This document shows, in pieces, positions 1-5,984 of a stretch of 11,322 nucleotides of DNA. How positions within the stretch are numbered: the first letter of the stretch is position 1; each line of letters begins with the position of its first letter. The notes beneath the pieces were generated by a model. The model was not told the DNA's origin and did not search any database. It saw only the letters and a program-made list of their open reading frames with translations. The position numbers and the translations under genes were made by a program. This DNA comes from a bacterium (GTDB lineage Bacteria; Latescibacterota; Latescibacteria; Latescibacterales; Latescibacteraceae), in NCBI GenBank assembly GCA_021372535.1, contig JAJFUH010000073.1, forward strand, positions 1 through 11,322, read 5' to 3'.

Positions 1-872
1 GAACACAGTTCTTCGGACATGCTTCTGAGGTGTCGTGTGCGCGGGTCCTCCTTTTTATAAATTCTATGCCCGAATCCCATGACACGTTGTCCCTGCGCGA
101 GCATGGTATCGATATATTCCTCTACTTCCTGAACATCGGTGATTTCCTTGAGCATTTTCATGACACGCTCATTCGCGCCCCCGTGGAGGGGACCTTTCAG
201 CGTCCCGAGAGCGGTAGTAACCGCCGAATGCATATCGGCATGGGTAGATGCCGTTACACGAGCAGCAAAGGTCGACGCATTCAACCCGTGATCGACATGG
301 AGCAGCAGTATCAGGTCCATCGCGCGAGCCTGCAGATCGGTCGGCAGCTTACCGTGGAACATATAAAGCATATTGGCGGCAGTGTTAACATTCGGGTCGG
401 GCGACAGTATGCTTTTGTGCCTGCGCAAACGGTACATCATCGCAACGAGCGCCGGCATCTGGGCAATGAGCCGGATACCTTTACGGTAATTCGCCTCATA
501 GGAGTTATCACCGGTTTCCGGGTCAAAAAACGCGAGCGCCGAAATCGCCGTTCTCAAAACATCCATGGGATGGCTCGAAGGCGGCATGATCTCTATCATC
601 GAAACCACCTGAGCCGGTATTCTCATTTCCGAAATTACAATACGTCTGAATTCAGCAAGCTGACGGGCATTCGGAAAATCCCCGTGAAGAAGCAGATAGA
701 CAACTTCAATATATGAAGTTGTATTATCCGCAATGTCGTGAATATTATAACCTTTGTAATAGAGATCGCCGTTTACACCATCCACATACGAGATATCGGT
801 TTCAGCCGCGACGACACCATCGAGACCCCTGATAACCGACTGATCTTTTTCAGTTCCTTTTTCTCCGCTCAT
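1..872 (-). CDS. gltA: Citrate synthase (or 2-methylcitrate synthase), C-terminus cut by window edge
   Basis: Condenses acetyl-CoA with oxaloacetate to citrate in the cytoplasm (TCA cycle entry). Reading the minus strand from the ATG at 872 gives 290 uninterrupted residues to the left edge. The start matches the family (GLDGVVAAETDISYVDG near residues 17-32). The oxaloacetate-binding stretch LLHVDHGLNAST (about 190-201) is present, as are GPLHGGANE with H230 and GFGHRIYKKEDPR with H269; these correspond to the two catalytic histidines of pig citrate synthase (His274, His320). The catalytic aspartate lies beyond the edge. The protein is the shorter type found in many non-enterobacterial lineages, which also includes 2-methylcitrate synthases; the visible part cannot separate the two. 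An AGAGG ribosome site lies about 12 bases upstream of the ATG. An in-frame GTG eight codons further up (896) is a less likely start. No prp-type neighbours are visible, so citrate synthase is the default reading. Confidence 0.93.
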   Translation of the reverse strand, partial: MSGEKGTEKDQSVIRGLDGVVAAETDISYVDGVNGDLYYKGYNIHDIADNTTSYIEVVYLLLHGDFPNARQLAEFRRIVISEMRIPAQVVSMIEIMPPSSHPMDVLRTAISALAFFDPETGDNSYEANYRKGIRLIAQMPALVAMMYRLRRHKSILSPDPNVNTAANMLYMFHGKLPTDLQARAMDLILLLHVDHGLNASTFAARVTASTHADMHSAVTTALGTLKGPLHGGANERVMKMLKEITDVQEVEEYIDTMLAQGQRVMGFGHRIYKKEDPRTRHLRSMSEELC

Positions 873-996
873 ACCCGCTATAATCCTCTTTTCCACATAA
901 AGTTAGTTATTATGAAATATAAAGTTTTTACTATTGATACACAAGTGATATTGTTGCCCGTGTACTGTATGCATTTATTATCAATTACCTCTTGAG

Positions 997-1002
997 ATTA
1001 TA
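997..1002 (-). promoter_or_regulatory. Possible -10 box of the citrate synthase promoter
   Basis: The minus strand reads TATAAT exactly at 1002-997, about 125 bases upstream of the citrate synthase ATG. At the correct spacing (around 1019-1026) there is no good TTGACA-like -35 box, so any promoter here would need an activator or an extended element. The match could be chance in AT-rich DNA. Confidence 0.3.
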
Positions 1003-1011
1003 CTTTCTTTT

Positions 1012-1039
1012 GCACAACCGTGCGATGCGTTACAACGCA
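1012..1039. repeat. Two adjacent small inverted repeats (operator-like)
   Basis: GCAC-AACC-GTGC occupies 1012-1023, and TGCGTT-AC-AACGCA occupies 1026-1039. Both are perfect-arm dyads (4-bp and 6-bp arms), separated by two bases. For transcription of citrate synthase they cover the -35 position and the bases just upstream of the TATAAT at 1002-997, which is where an activator or repressor would bind. No known regulator site was recognised. Confidence 0.35.
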
Positions 1040-1192
1040 GCAAAAAAAGCAACCATAAGGAAAAGACACCCGTTACGTAGACGAAGAACGTTCAGGTTAT
1101 AACCTCGGGAGAGTCACCATTAATAAGGGCGCCGTTTCGACTATATTTGCGGGGAATATGCAGAGAGTGGGGATGATAAACGATCAGCGATG

Positions 1193-1212
1193 TCCCGCCG
1201 CTTTCAGCGGGA
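1193..1212 (-). terminator. Weak hairpin at the end of the CYTH gene
   Basis: TCCCGC at 1193-1198 pairs with GCGGGA at 1207-1212 around an 8-base loop. An alternative 5-bp stem, CCGCT/AGCGG with a 3-base loop, overlaps it. The hairpin spans the TGA stop of the CYTH gene (1206-1204). No T-tract follows on the minus strand, so it is at best a weak or factor-dependent stop signal, or a 3'-end stabiliser. Confidence 0.25.
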
Positions 1213-1767
1213 ATCACCGGCGCAGCCGAGAAGGAGGTCGCTGTATGAGACATCGATGAGGCGGTCTTCAGGTATTTCCAGCTCATCCAGGTAATCACCG
1301 CACTGTTTTCGCAGAGTCTTTTCGTCTTTTCCACCGGTATCGATCGCTTCGATTTCGAAAAAAGCTCCGAGGTTTTCGACGGTATCGAGATGAAACTTCA
1401 CATTGCCGATATAATAAATTTCTCTTCTTTTGTCGACAACACAGAGAACTCCGAGGGCTTTCGACAACAACTCCCTCATCCGTGCCAGCACGGGATCATC
1501 CGGTGTAAACTGCTCGATGTGGTAATGACAGTTCTTCGGTCCGGGAATATCGTCGCGGTGATAGAACACGATACAGTTTTCGATCGTCCCCTCACGTATT
1601 TTCAGACGGCCGTCCGGCACACGGAGATAGGTATCGCGCTGGTGATCGATTCCCCGGTAATCGGCACCGCGATCGCGGAGAAACTTCCTTATCCGGTCGT
1701 GGTCTCCGGTACGGGCCTTGATCTCGACATTGAGCCGCGATGCCCGATCATCGCTGCCTACCGCCAT
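1204..1767 (-). CDS. CYTH-domain protein, class IV adenylate cyclase (CyaB) type
   Basis: This 187-residue single-domain cytoplasmic protein matches the CYTH fold (CyaB adenylate cyclases and thiamine triphosphatases), a tunnel that binds triphosphates with Mg2+. Landmarks are the N-terminal NVEIKAR strand (residues 13-19, a shortened ExExK signature with E15 and K17), DTYLRVPDGRLKIRE (45-59), a basic KRRE patch (113-116), KFHLDTVENLGAFFEIEA (124-141) with H126, D128, E138 and E140. The DTY..PNGRLK-type and GPK stretches (76-78) resemble proteins annotated as class IV adenylate cyclases more than short thiamine triphosphatases, but the substrate (ATP, ThTP or inorganic triphosphate) is not provable here. 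The ATG at 1767 overlaps the end of the upstream carbonic anhydrase gene by 10 bases and has AGGGA about 8 bases upstream, so translation is probably coupled. The protein is charged, with no signal peptide or membrane segment. Confidence 0.82.
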   Translation of the reverse strand: MAVGSDDRASRLNVEIKARTGDHDRIRKFLRDRGADYRGIDHQRDTYLRVPDGRLKIREGTIENCIVFYHRDDIPGPKNCHYHIEQFTPDDPVLARMRELLSKALGVLCVVDKRREIYYIGNVKFHLDTVENLGAFFEIEAIDTGGKDEKTLRKQCGDYLDELEIPEDRLIDVSYSDLLLGCAGDSR

Positions 1768-2408
1768 GTTACATTCCCTGACCTGAGATTATAATATGCC
1801 CCGACGATGCGGGCTTTTTTCTCGGCGATGAATGCGGCTAAAACCTGCTCGGTTTCCAGCTGTTTTACAACGGTTCGTACGTTTTCCTGTATCGCCGCGG
1901 TAATGTCACTGCCGTTGTGCTCATGCTGAGAGAGAGCTCCGGGTGTATTTTCCCTGATCTTCTCAATGATTTTCAGCAGAGAGGGGGATTCGCTTTCCGG
2001 ATCAGCCTCGAAATTATACGCTGCGGTGACTGCTCCGCAGGATTCATGACCCAGAACGACAACAAGCGGGCATCCCAGGTGACATACACCATAAACGACG
2101 CTCCCCATGACAGCCTGATCAACAATATTACCGGCCACACGGATCACAAAAAGATCGCCTAAACCCCTGTCAAAGATAATTTCCGGAGGAATCCGGGAGT
2201 CGGAACAGCCCAGGATGACTGCAAAAGGCGATTGTCCCTGAGACAGCTCCACTCGGCGCTGTGAATCGATGTTCGGATGAACCGAAGCACCCTGCATAAA
2301 ACGTCTGTTCCCGGCTTTCAGGAGTTCAAAGACATCTTCCGGCCTTACAGATGTTTTGGGACTCACACTATTTCTCCTTATACTGATTGTTTTTCTGTAA
2401 CCACACAT
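1758..2408 (-). CDS. Beta-class carbonic anhydrase
   Basis: Catalyses the reversible hydration of CO2 to bicarbonate with a zinc ion. Numbered from the ATG at 2408 (216 aa), the zinc and active-site residues are C68-SDSR (C68, D70, R72) and H121-ESC124 in GHESCGAV. The VAGN segment (91-94) is also typical. Cys, His, Cys plus the Asp-Arg pair indicate the open, active form. Length fits bacterial beta enzymes (about 200-220 aa). The start is uncertain. The ATG at 2408 has AGGAGG only 4 bases away and adds a basic 14-residue leader. A GTG at 2366 has AAGGAG at an ideal 7-base spacing and would give 202 residues beginning at SPKTSVRPEDVF. There is no hydrophobic signal, so the protein is cytoplasmic. 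It overlaps the CYTH gene by 10 bases and is divergent from the riboflavin operon. A bicarbonate supply for carboxylases is the usual role. Confidence 0.93.
   Translation of the reverse strand: MCGYRKTISIRRNSVSPKTSVRPEDVFELLKAGNRRFMQGASVHPNIDSQRRVELSQGQSPFAVILGCSDSRIPPEIIFDRGLGDLFVIRVAGNIVDQAVMGSVVYGVCHLGCPLVVVLGHESCGAVTAAYNFEADPESESPSLLKIIEKIRENTPGALSQHEHNGSDITAAIQENVRTVVKQLETEQVLAAFIAEKKARIVGAYYNLRSGNVTWR
2374..2379 (-). promoter_or_regulatory. Internal ribosome binding site for an alternative carbonic anhydrase start
   Basis: The minus strand reads AAGGAG at 2379-2374, followed after 7 bases by an in-frame GTG (2366-2364). A second site, AGGAGG at 2418-2413, serves the ATG at 2408 with a short 4-base spacing. 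Two good sites 39 bases apart, each with an in-frame start, leave the true N-terminus open and could allow two protein forms. Confidence 0.45.
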
Positions 2409-2423
2409 AATCCCTCCTGTTCA

Positions 2424-2451
2424 CGAAAAATTATTGAAACGTGAATTTTCG
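2424..2451 (-). repeat. Imperfect inverted repeat in the carbonic anhydrase leader
   Basis: CGAAAAATT (2424-2432) faces AATTTTCG (2444-2451), an 8-bp stem with one bulged A and an 11-base loop. A competing dyad, TCACG (2421-2425) with CGTGA (2440-2444), shares bases with it. Both sit in the presumed mRNA leader just upstream of the AGGAGG site. They could be operator half-sites or alternative RNA stems; chance in AT-rich DNA is also possible. Confidence 0.25.
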
Positions 2452-2760
2452 CGGACCGGATGGATTTTCACAGATTTAATTTTTATATATCTTTTTCAAA
2501 AGTGAACGATTAACAATTACTAACGATATGATTAATAATCTATTATGTCTATTTATGTTTTTGTGGTGAACTATTCTTATAAATAATTCGTCACAATAAT
2601 GGTTGAGGAATTAATAAAAAAAAAATTGAAAACGCAACTCAGAAATGTAAACAGATAGCTTTTTAGCCCGAAATTTTCACAATGTTCAATAGACCACGGA
2701 TTTCTGCGAGTCAGGCGGAATTGCAGAAATGTAATGAAATGAGTCCGAACAGTGAAGATA

Positions 2761-2844
2761 GCCGGGAAACAGAAAAGCTTGTTCATTCATTCAATTTTAC
2801 GTATATTAGTATTTTTAATAGGGCTGCATGTCGCCGGGAAACAG
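2761..2844. repeat. 12-base direct repeat flanking the ribD promoter candidate
   Basis: GCCGGGAAACAG occurs exactly at 2761-2772 and again at 2833-2844, 72 bases apart. The first copy lies just upstream of the candidate -35 box and the second ends one base before the ATG at 2846. The GC-rich 12-mer stands out against the AT-rich surroundings. A regulator binding both sites around the promoter is possible; a small local duplication is the plain alternative. Confidence 0.5.
2779..2807 (+). promoter_or_regulatory. Candidate sigma70-type promoter of the riboflavin operon
   Basis: TTGTTC (2779-2784), a 17-base spacer, then TATATT (2802-2807). The -10 matches 5 of 6 consensus bases and the -35 only 3 of 6. 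Transcription would begin near 2814, leaving a leader too short to hold a riboswitch. The match lies in AT-rich DNA, so chance cannot be excluded. Confidence 0.4.
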
Positions 2845-3937
2845 TATGACAAATAAAGTCGATACATATTTCATGTCGATGGCGCTCGAACTGGCTGAAA
2901 AAGGCCGCGGGACAACAAGTCTCAATCCGATGGTGGGAGCCGTTGTCGTTAAAAACCGGTCTGTCATAGGCAGAGGATATCATATTAAGGCGGGATCAGA
3001 CCACGCAGAGATCATTGCCCTGAGAGAAGCCGGGCATGATGCTCGCGGTGCCGTACTGTATGTGACCATGGAGCCATGCTGTCATCACGGCAAGACACCG
3101 CCATGCACCGAAACGATCATTAAAAGCGGGGTACGGAGGGTTGTTGCAGCCATGACCGACGACAATCCCATCGTATGCGGGAGAGGCTTGCTCAGCCTGT
3201 CCCAGGCCGGAATCAAATTCGATGTCGGTCTGCTTGAAAAACAGGCGCGGAAACTCAACGAGGCGTATCTGAAATTCATCCGCACCCGGCTGCCGTTCGT
3301 CACGGTGAAACTGGCGACAACGCTCGACGGTAAAATTGCCGATATACAGGGTAAAAGCGCATGGATAACCGGGCCTGAAACACGAAGCCGTGTTCATCTC
3401 TGGCGATCCTGGTCGGATGCCGTGATGGTGGGAATCGGGACGGTTCTTGCCGATAATCCGCGCCTGAATGTCCGTCATGTGAAGGGTGCCGATCCCCTCC
3501 GTGTTGTCGTCGACTCGACCCTGCGAACGCCTGAATCTGCGAACGTTCTTGCAGACAGCAATGTTCTTATCGCCACAACCGAACGGGCAAATAAAACACG
3601 TGTCGGTAAATTCAGGGATAAAGGCATCGAGGTTTTAATCATCGACAGCTCCGACGGGCGGGTTTCATTCGGCTTACTTATGAAAAAACTCGGTGAGCGC
3701 CCGATAATGTCTCTTCTCTGCGAGGGCGGTTCGACGATAGCGGCAACGCTCCTGAGAGAACGGCTCGCCGACAAGGTAATTTTCACCATCGCGCCCAGGA
3801 TTCTCGGCAGCGGAAAAGAAGCCGTCGGCGACATAGCCATACAGAGTATCGGGCAGGCGATCGAGCTCGCTGACATTGAAATAGAGCGGATCGAACAGGA
3901 TATGATCATTACCGGATATCCGAAAAGCAGGGACTAA
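2828..3937 (+). CDS. ribD: Bifunctional riboflavin biosynthesis deaminase/reductase RibD
   Basis: Catalyses the second and third steps from GTP to riboflavin: deamination of the diaminopyrimidine and NADPH-dependent reduction of its ribosyl side chain. The N-terminal cytidine-deaminase-like domain (about 12-150) shows NPMVGAVVV (33-41), the H59-A-E61 catalytic motif and PCCHHGKTPPC (83-93), giving zinc ligands H59, C84 and C93. The C-terminal DHFR-like reductase (about 155-369) shows PFVTVKLATTLDGKIA (156-171), WITG (179-182), VGIGTVLADNPRL (201-213) and CEGG (298-301). At 369 residues the length is normal for a two-domain RibD. The start is either the ATG at 2828 (AGGG 4 bases upstream) or the ATG at 2846, which gives the more usual short N-terminus. 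It is first in the operon. The last codons and the TAA stop fall inside an 8-base tandem repeat, so the final residues (SRD) are partly repeat-encoded. Confidence 0.96.
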   Translation: MSPGNSMTNKVDTYFMSMALELAEKGRGTTSLNPMVGAVVVKNRSVIGRGYHIKAGSDHAEIIALREAGHDARGAVLYVTMEPCCHHGKTPPCTETIIKSGVRRVVAAMTDDNPIVCGRGLLSLSQAGIKFDVGLLEKQARKLNEAYLKFIRTRLPFVTVKLATTLDGKIADIQGKSAWITGPETRSRVHLWRSWSDAVMVGIGTVLADNPRLNVRHVKGADPLRVVVDSTLRTPESANVLADSNVLIATTERANKTRVGKFRDKGIEVLIIDSSDGRVSFGLLMKKLGERPIMSLLCEGGSTIAATLLRERLADKVIFTIAPRILGSGKEAVGDIAIQSIGQAIELADIEIERIEQDMIITGYPKSRD

Positions 3938-3976
3938 GGGACAGAGAGACAAAGGGACAAAGGGACAAAGAAACAT
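3929..3976. repeat. Tandem 8-base repeat, six units, consensus AGGGACAA
   Basis: Six contiguous 8-base units run from 3929 to 3976: AGGGACTA, AGGGACAG, AGAGACAA, AGGGACAA, AGGGACAA, AGAAACAT. The ribD stop codon TAA (3935-3937) is formed across the junction of units one and two. A related three-unit array lies after nusB (6953-6976). On the opposite strand the array reads through as CPFVPLSLCPLVP-like peptide, a translation artefact. No stem-loop forms, so it is not a terminator. Confidence 0.85.
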
Positions 3977-4038
3977 ATATATCAACTTATGATGCTCTAT
4001 GTTAAACCTTATGCTGAGTGAGTGATTATTATACAACC

Positions 4039-4668
4039 ATGTTTACCGGTCTTATAGAAGAAGTCGGCCATGTCGTTTCGACAACCCGCCGTGGAAACGG
4101 TGCCGATATCACCATCGAAGCACATACTGTTCTCGATGATATATCCATCGGCGACAGCATCTCGGTGAGCGGAGCATGCCTGACGGTAACCACCGTGGGG
4201 GACGGCTCTTTCACCGCACAGGCGGTCGAGGAAACGTTGAGGAGAACCACCATAGGAGGGCTTTCACGAGGCGCCCCGGTAAACCTCGAACGCGCTCTGC
4301 GTCTCGGCGACAGACTTGGCGGCCACCTTGTTCAGGGGCATGTGGACGGTACAGGCAGAATTACCGCGGTCAGCAGGACCGGAGACAATATGAATCTGGC
4401 ATTTGCTGCCGGGCCTGACATTGAACGGTATATCGTCGAAAAAGGCTCGATAACCGTGGACGGGATCAGTTTGACCGTGACTTTCGTAAGAAACGGTGAG
4501 TTCGGTGTATCCGTCATCCCCCACACTCTCGCGGAAACCACTCTCTGCAGAGCACGTGTCGGATCAATGGTAAACCTTGAAACGGATATACTTGCCAAAT
4601 ATGTCGAGAAACTTATTCACGGTAAAGACGTTTTAACGATTGAAAAACTTGAAAAGCTCGGATTCTGA
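4039..4668 (+). CDS. ribE: Riboflavin synthase (alpha subunit type)
   Basis: Dismutates two 6,7-dimethyl-8-ribityllumazine molecules into riboflavin and the diaminopyrimidine that RibH reuses. It is built from two similar lumazine-binding barrels. The first (1 to about 95) has [34 protein letters not shown] and [21 protein letters not shown]. The second (about 96-190) has [23 protein letters not shown] and [15 protein letters not shown]. From the ATG at 4039 the length is 209 residues, usual for the family, and MFTGL is the near-universal N-terminus, so I chose it. An in-frame GTG at 4018 would add seven residues (MSDYYTT) with no better ribosome site. Neither start has a strong Shine-Dalgarno sequence, which may point to low or coupled translation. 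It lies 101 bases after ribD, the gap being mostly the AGGGACAA array, and 85 bases before ribBA. Confidence 0.95.
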   Translation: MFTGLIEEVGHVVSTTRRGNGADITIEAHTVLDDISIGDSISVSGACLTVTTVGDGSFTAQAVEETLRRTTIGGLSRGAPVNLERALRLGDRLGGHLVQGHVDGTGRITAVSRTGDNMNLAFAAGPDIERYIVEKGSITVDGISLTVTFVRNGEFGVSVIPHTLAETTLCRARVGSMVNLETDILAKYVEKLIHGKDVLTIEKLEKLGF

Positions 4669-4741
4669 TGGATGCAGAATAAAGTATGATAACACATCGT
4701 TTGCAGAGAATATACTCATCCGAAAATTTTTACAGCATATA

Positions 4742-4748
4742 GAGGGAG
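4742..4748 (+). promoter_or_regulatory. Ribosome binding site fixing the ribBA start
   Basis: GAGGGAG lies 5 bases upstream of the ATG at 4754. The reading frame stays open upstream to 4640, overlapping the end of ribE, but that extension has no ribosome site and no family resemblance. The site therefore decides in favour of the 408-residue product starting MPDFSS. Confidence 0.8.
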
Positions 4749-4753
4749 CATGC

Positions 4754-5980
4754 ATGCCTGATTTCAGTTCGATAAACGAGGCGCTCGCGGACATTAAAAA
4801 CGGGAAAATGGTTGTTGTCGTCGATGACATGTCCGAAGACACCGAGGGCAATCTAACGAAAGCCGCAGAGCTCATATCCTCCCGCGATATAAATTTCTTT
4901 GTCCGTGAAGCGGCGGGATTGTTTGCGGTTGCCGGAACATCGAAACGAATCGAGGAACTCGACCTCGAGATGGTAGGGCTCAAAATAACCGCCTTGCGCA
5001 ACACCTCGTTCGGCGTTACCATCGATGCGCTCAAAGGAACGACATCCGGCGCTTCGACAACGGATATTGCGACAACCATACGCCTGTTTGCCAATCCGGA
5101 TGCCCATGCGGAGGATTTTGCCAAACCCGGACATGTCATGACGCTCAAGGCGCTCGACGGCGGCGTTCTGTCACGGGCCGGGCATACGGAAGCTGCGGTT
5201 GACCTCGTACGTCTGGCCGGGCTGAAACCCGCCGGTGCAATCTGCCTCATCATGGCCCCGGACGGCAATGTTGCCAAGCTTTCCCATATCAGGGAATTTT
5301 CCGAAAAACACGGGCTGAGGATAGTATCGATCCGCGATCTTATCGCTTACAGGAGTACCCGTGAAAAAATGGTGGAGTGCGTTTCGTCGGTGCACTTCCC
5401 CACCCGGTATGGCTCCTTTACTCTCAAACTCTACGAAAGCGAAATAGACGATCATCATCACCTTGCCATTGTCAAAGGGGAAGTTGACACCGGGGAGCCT
5501 GTGCTTGTCAGGGTGCATTCGGAATGCCTGACCGGCGACGTGCTCGGTTCGCTCCGGTGCGACTGCGGCGATCAGCTTGCCTTTGCGCTCAGAAAAATCG
5601 AGGAAGAAGGTCGCGGAACGCTCCTCTACATGCGTCAGGAAGGCCGCGGCATCGGGCTTGCCAACAAAATCAAAGCGTACAAGCTCCAGGACGAGGGCAT
5701 GGACACAGTCGAGGCGAACATAAAGCTCGGTTTCCCTCCCGACCTCCGCGATTACGGCATCGGGGCGCAGATACTGTCCGATCTCGGCATCAGAAAAATC
5801 AGGCTGATGACCAACAATCCGAAAAAAATCGTCGGGCTCGAGGGATACGGACTCGAGATTGTGGAACGTGTCCCGATAGAGCTTCCGGTACGGTGTGAAA
5901 ACGCTTTTTACATGCAGACTAAAAAAGACAAGATGGGACATCTGCTCACACAGGATAATTTTCTGAAAACAAAGGAGTAA
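4754..5980 (+). CDS. ribBA: RibBA: DHBP synthase-like domain fused to GTP cyclohydrolase II
   Basis: The 408-residue fusion has an N-terminal 3,4-dihydroxy-2-butanone 4-phosphate synthase (RibB) fold (about 1-204) and a C-terminal GTP cyclohydrolase II (RibA) domain (about 205-400). The RibA half looks fully active: zinc cysteines C258, C269 and C271 in HSECLTG and [22 protein letters not shown] with the tyrosine equivalent to E. coli Tyr105, LRDYG with the arginine equivalent to Arg128, and LMTNNPKK. The RibB half keeps the overall pattern ([23 protein letters not shown]) and H144, R141 and T145. Against E. coli RibB it reads E28 for R37, D29 for E38, N33 for D42 and L165 for E174, so its Mg2+/acid-base site appears degenerate. 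GTP opening is therefore secure, while DHBP synthesis by this protein is doubtful. The next gene, ribH, follows after 4 bases. Confidence 0.94.
   Translation: MPDFSSINEALADIKNGKMVVVVDDMSEDTEGNLTKAAELISSRDINFFVREAAGLFAVAGTSKRIEELDLEMVGLKITALRNTSFGVTIDALKGTTSGASTTDIATTIRLFANPDAHAEDFAKPGHVMTLKALDGGVLSRAGHTEAAVDLVRLAGLKPAGAICLIMAPDGNVAKLSHIREFSEKHGLRIVSIRDLIAYRSTREKMVECVSSVHFPTRYGSFTLKLYESEIDDHHHLAIVKGEVDTGEPVLVRVHSECLTGDVLGSLRCDCGDQLAFALRKIEEEGRGTLLYMRQEGRGIGLANKIKAYKLQDEGMDTVEANIKLGFPPDLRDYGIGAQILSDLGIRKIRLMTNNPKKIVGLEGYGLEIVERVPIELPVRCENAFYMQTKKDKMGHLLTQDNFLKTKE
5972..5977 (+). promoter_or_regulatory. Ribosome binding site of ribH inside the end of ribBA
   Basis: AAGGAG lies in the last sense codons of ribBA, 7 bases before the GTG start of ribH at 5985, and supports that non-ATG start. 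Because the ribBA stop (5978-5980) sits between this site and the start, terminating ribosomes can pass straight to ribH. Confidence 0.8.
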
Positions 5981-5984
5981 GGAA

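Larger units (their letters stand above)
873..1203. other. Intergenic region upstream of citrate synthase
   Basis: This 331-base gap lies between the citrate synthase start and the stop of the CYTH gene, both on the minus strand. I see no convincing gene in it. Short open frames in either direction look random and have no ribosome site. It holds a perfect TATAAT on the minus strand at 1002-997 and two adjacent small inverted repeats at 1012-1039, described separately. It presumably contains the citrate synthase promoter. Confidence 0.7.
2409..2827. other. AT-rich divergent intergenic region between carbonic anhydrase and ribD
   Basis: These 419 bases separate two divergent transcription units and should hold both promoters. 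From about 2460 the sequence is strongly AT-rich and includes an A-run near 2616-2625. I looked for an FMN riboswitch (RFN element) ahead of ribD and did not find its conserved helices and loop sequences. A candidate ribD promoter, a 12-base direct repeat and a small dyad near the carbonic anhydrase start are listed separately. The 69-codon open frame on the minus strand (2577-2786) has no ribosome site or recognisable family and looks spurious. Confidence 0.7.

Noticed and set aside
30-716. Plus-strand 228-codon open frame
   Set aside because: It is the opposite-strand shadow of citrate synthase, whose minus-strand translation has all the family motifs.
738-995. Plus-strand 85-codon open frame
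   Set aside because: It overlaps the start of citrate synthase and its leader, with no ribosome site and no recognisable family.
1092-1334. Minus-strand 80-codon open frame running past the CYTH gene
   Set aside because: It is out of frame with the CYTH gene and has no homology or ribosome site. I considered a frameshifted C-terminal extension, but the CYTH domain is complete without it.
2577-2786. Minus-strand 69-codon open frame in the divergent gap
   Set aside because: It is Phe/Asn/Thr-rich as expected of random AT-rich DNA, has no Shine-Dalgarno sequence and no family resemblance.
2409-2827. tRNA or small RNA gene in the large gaps
   Set aside because: No cloverleaf, GTTCGA-type T-arm or strong terminator was seen here or at 873-1203.
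3929-3976. Possible CRISPR or riboswitch at the repeat array
   Set aside because: Units are 8 bases and contiguous without spacers, and the purine-rich strand cannot fold into a stem.
3674-4036. Minus-strand peptide with CPFVPLSLCPLVP repeats
   Set aside because: This is only the reverse reading of the AGGGACAA array attached to a ribD shadow frame.
4640-4753. N-terminal extension of RibBA by 38 residues
   Set aside because: It overlaps the ribE coding end, has no ribosome site and is not RibB-like, whereas ATG 4754 has GAGGGAG at 5 bases.
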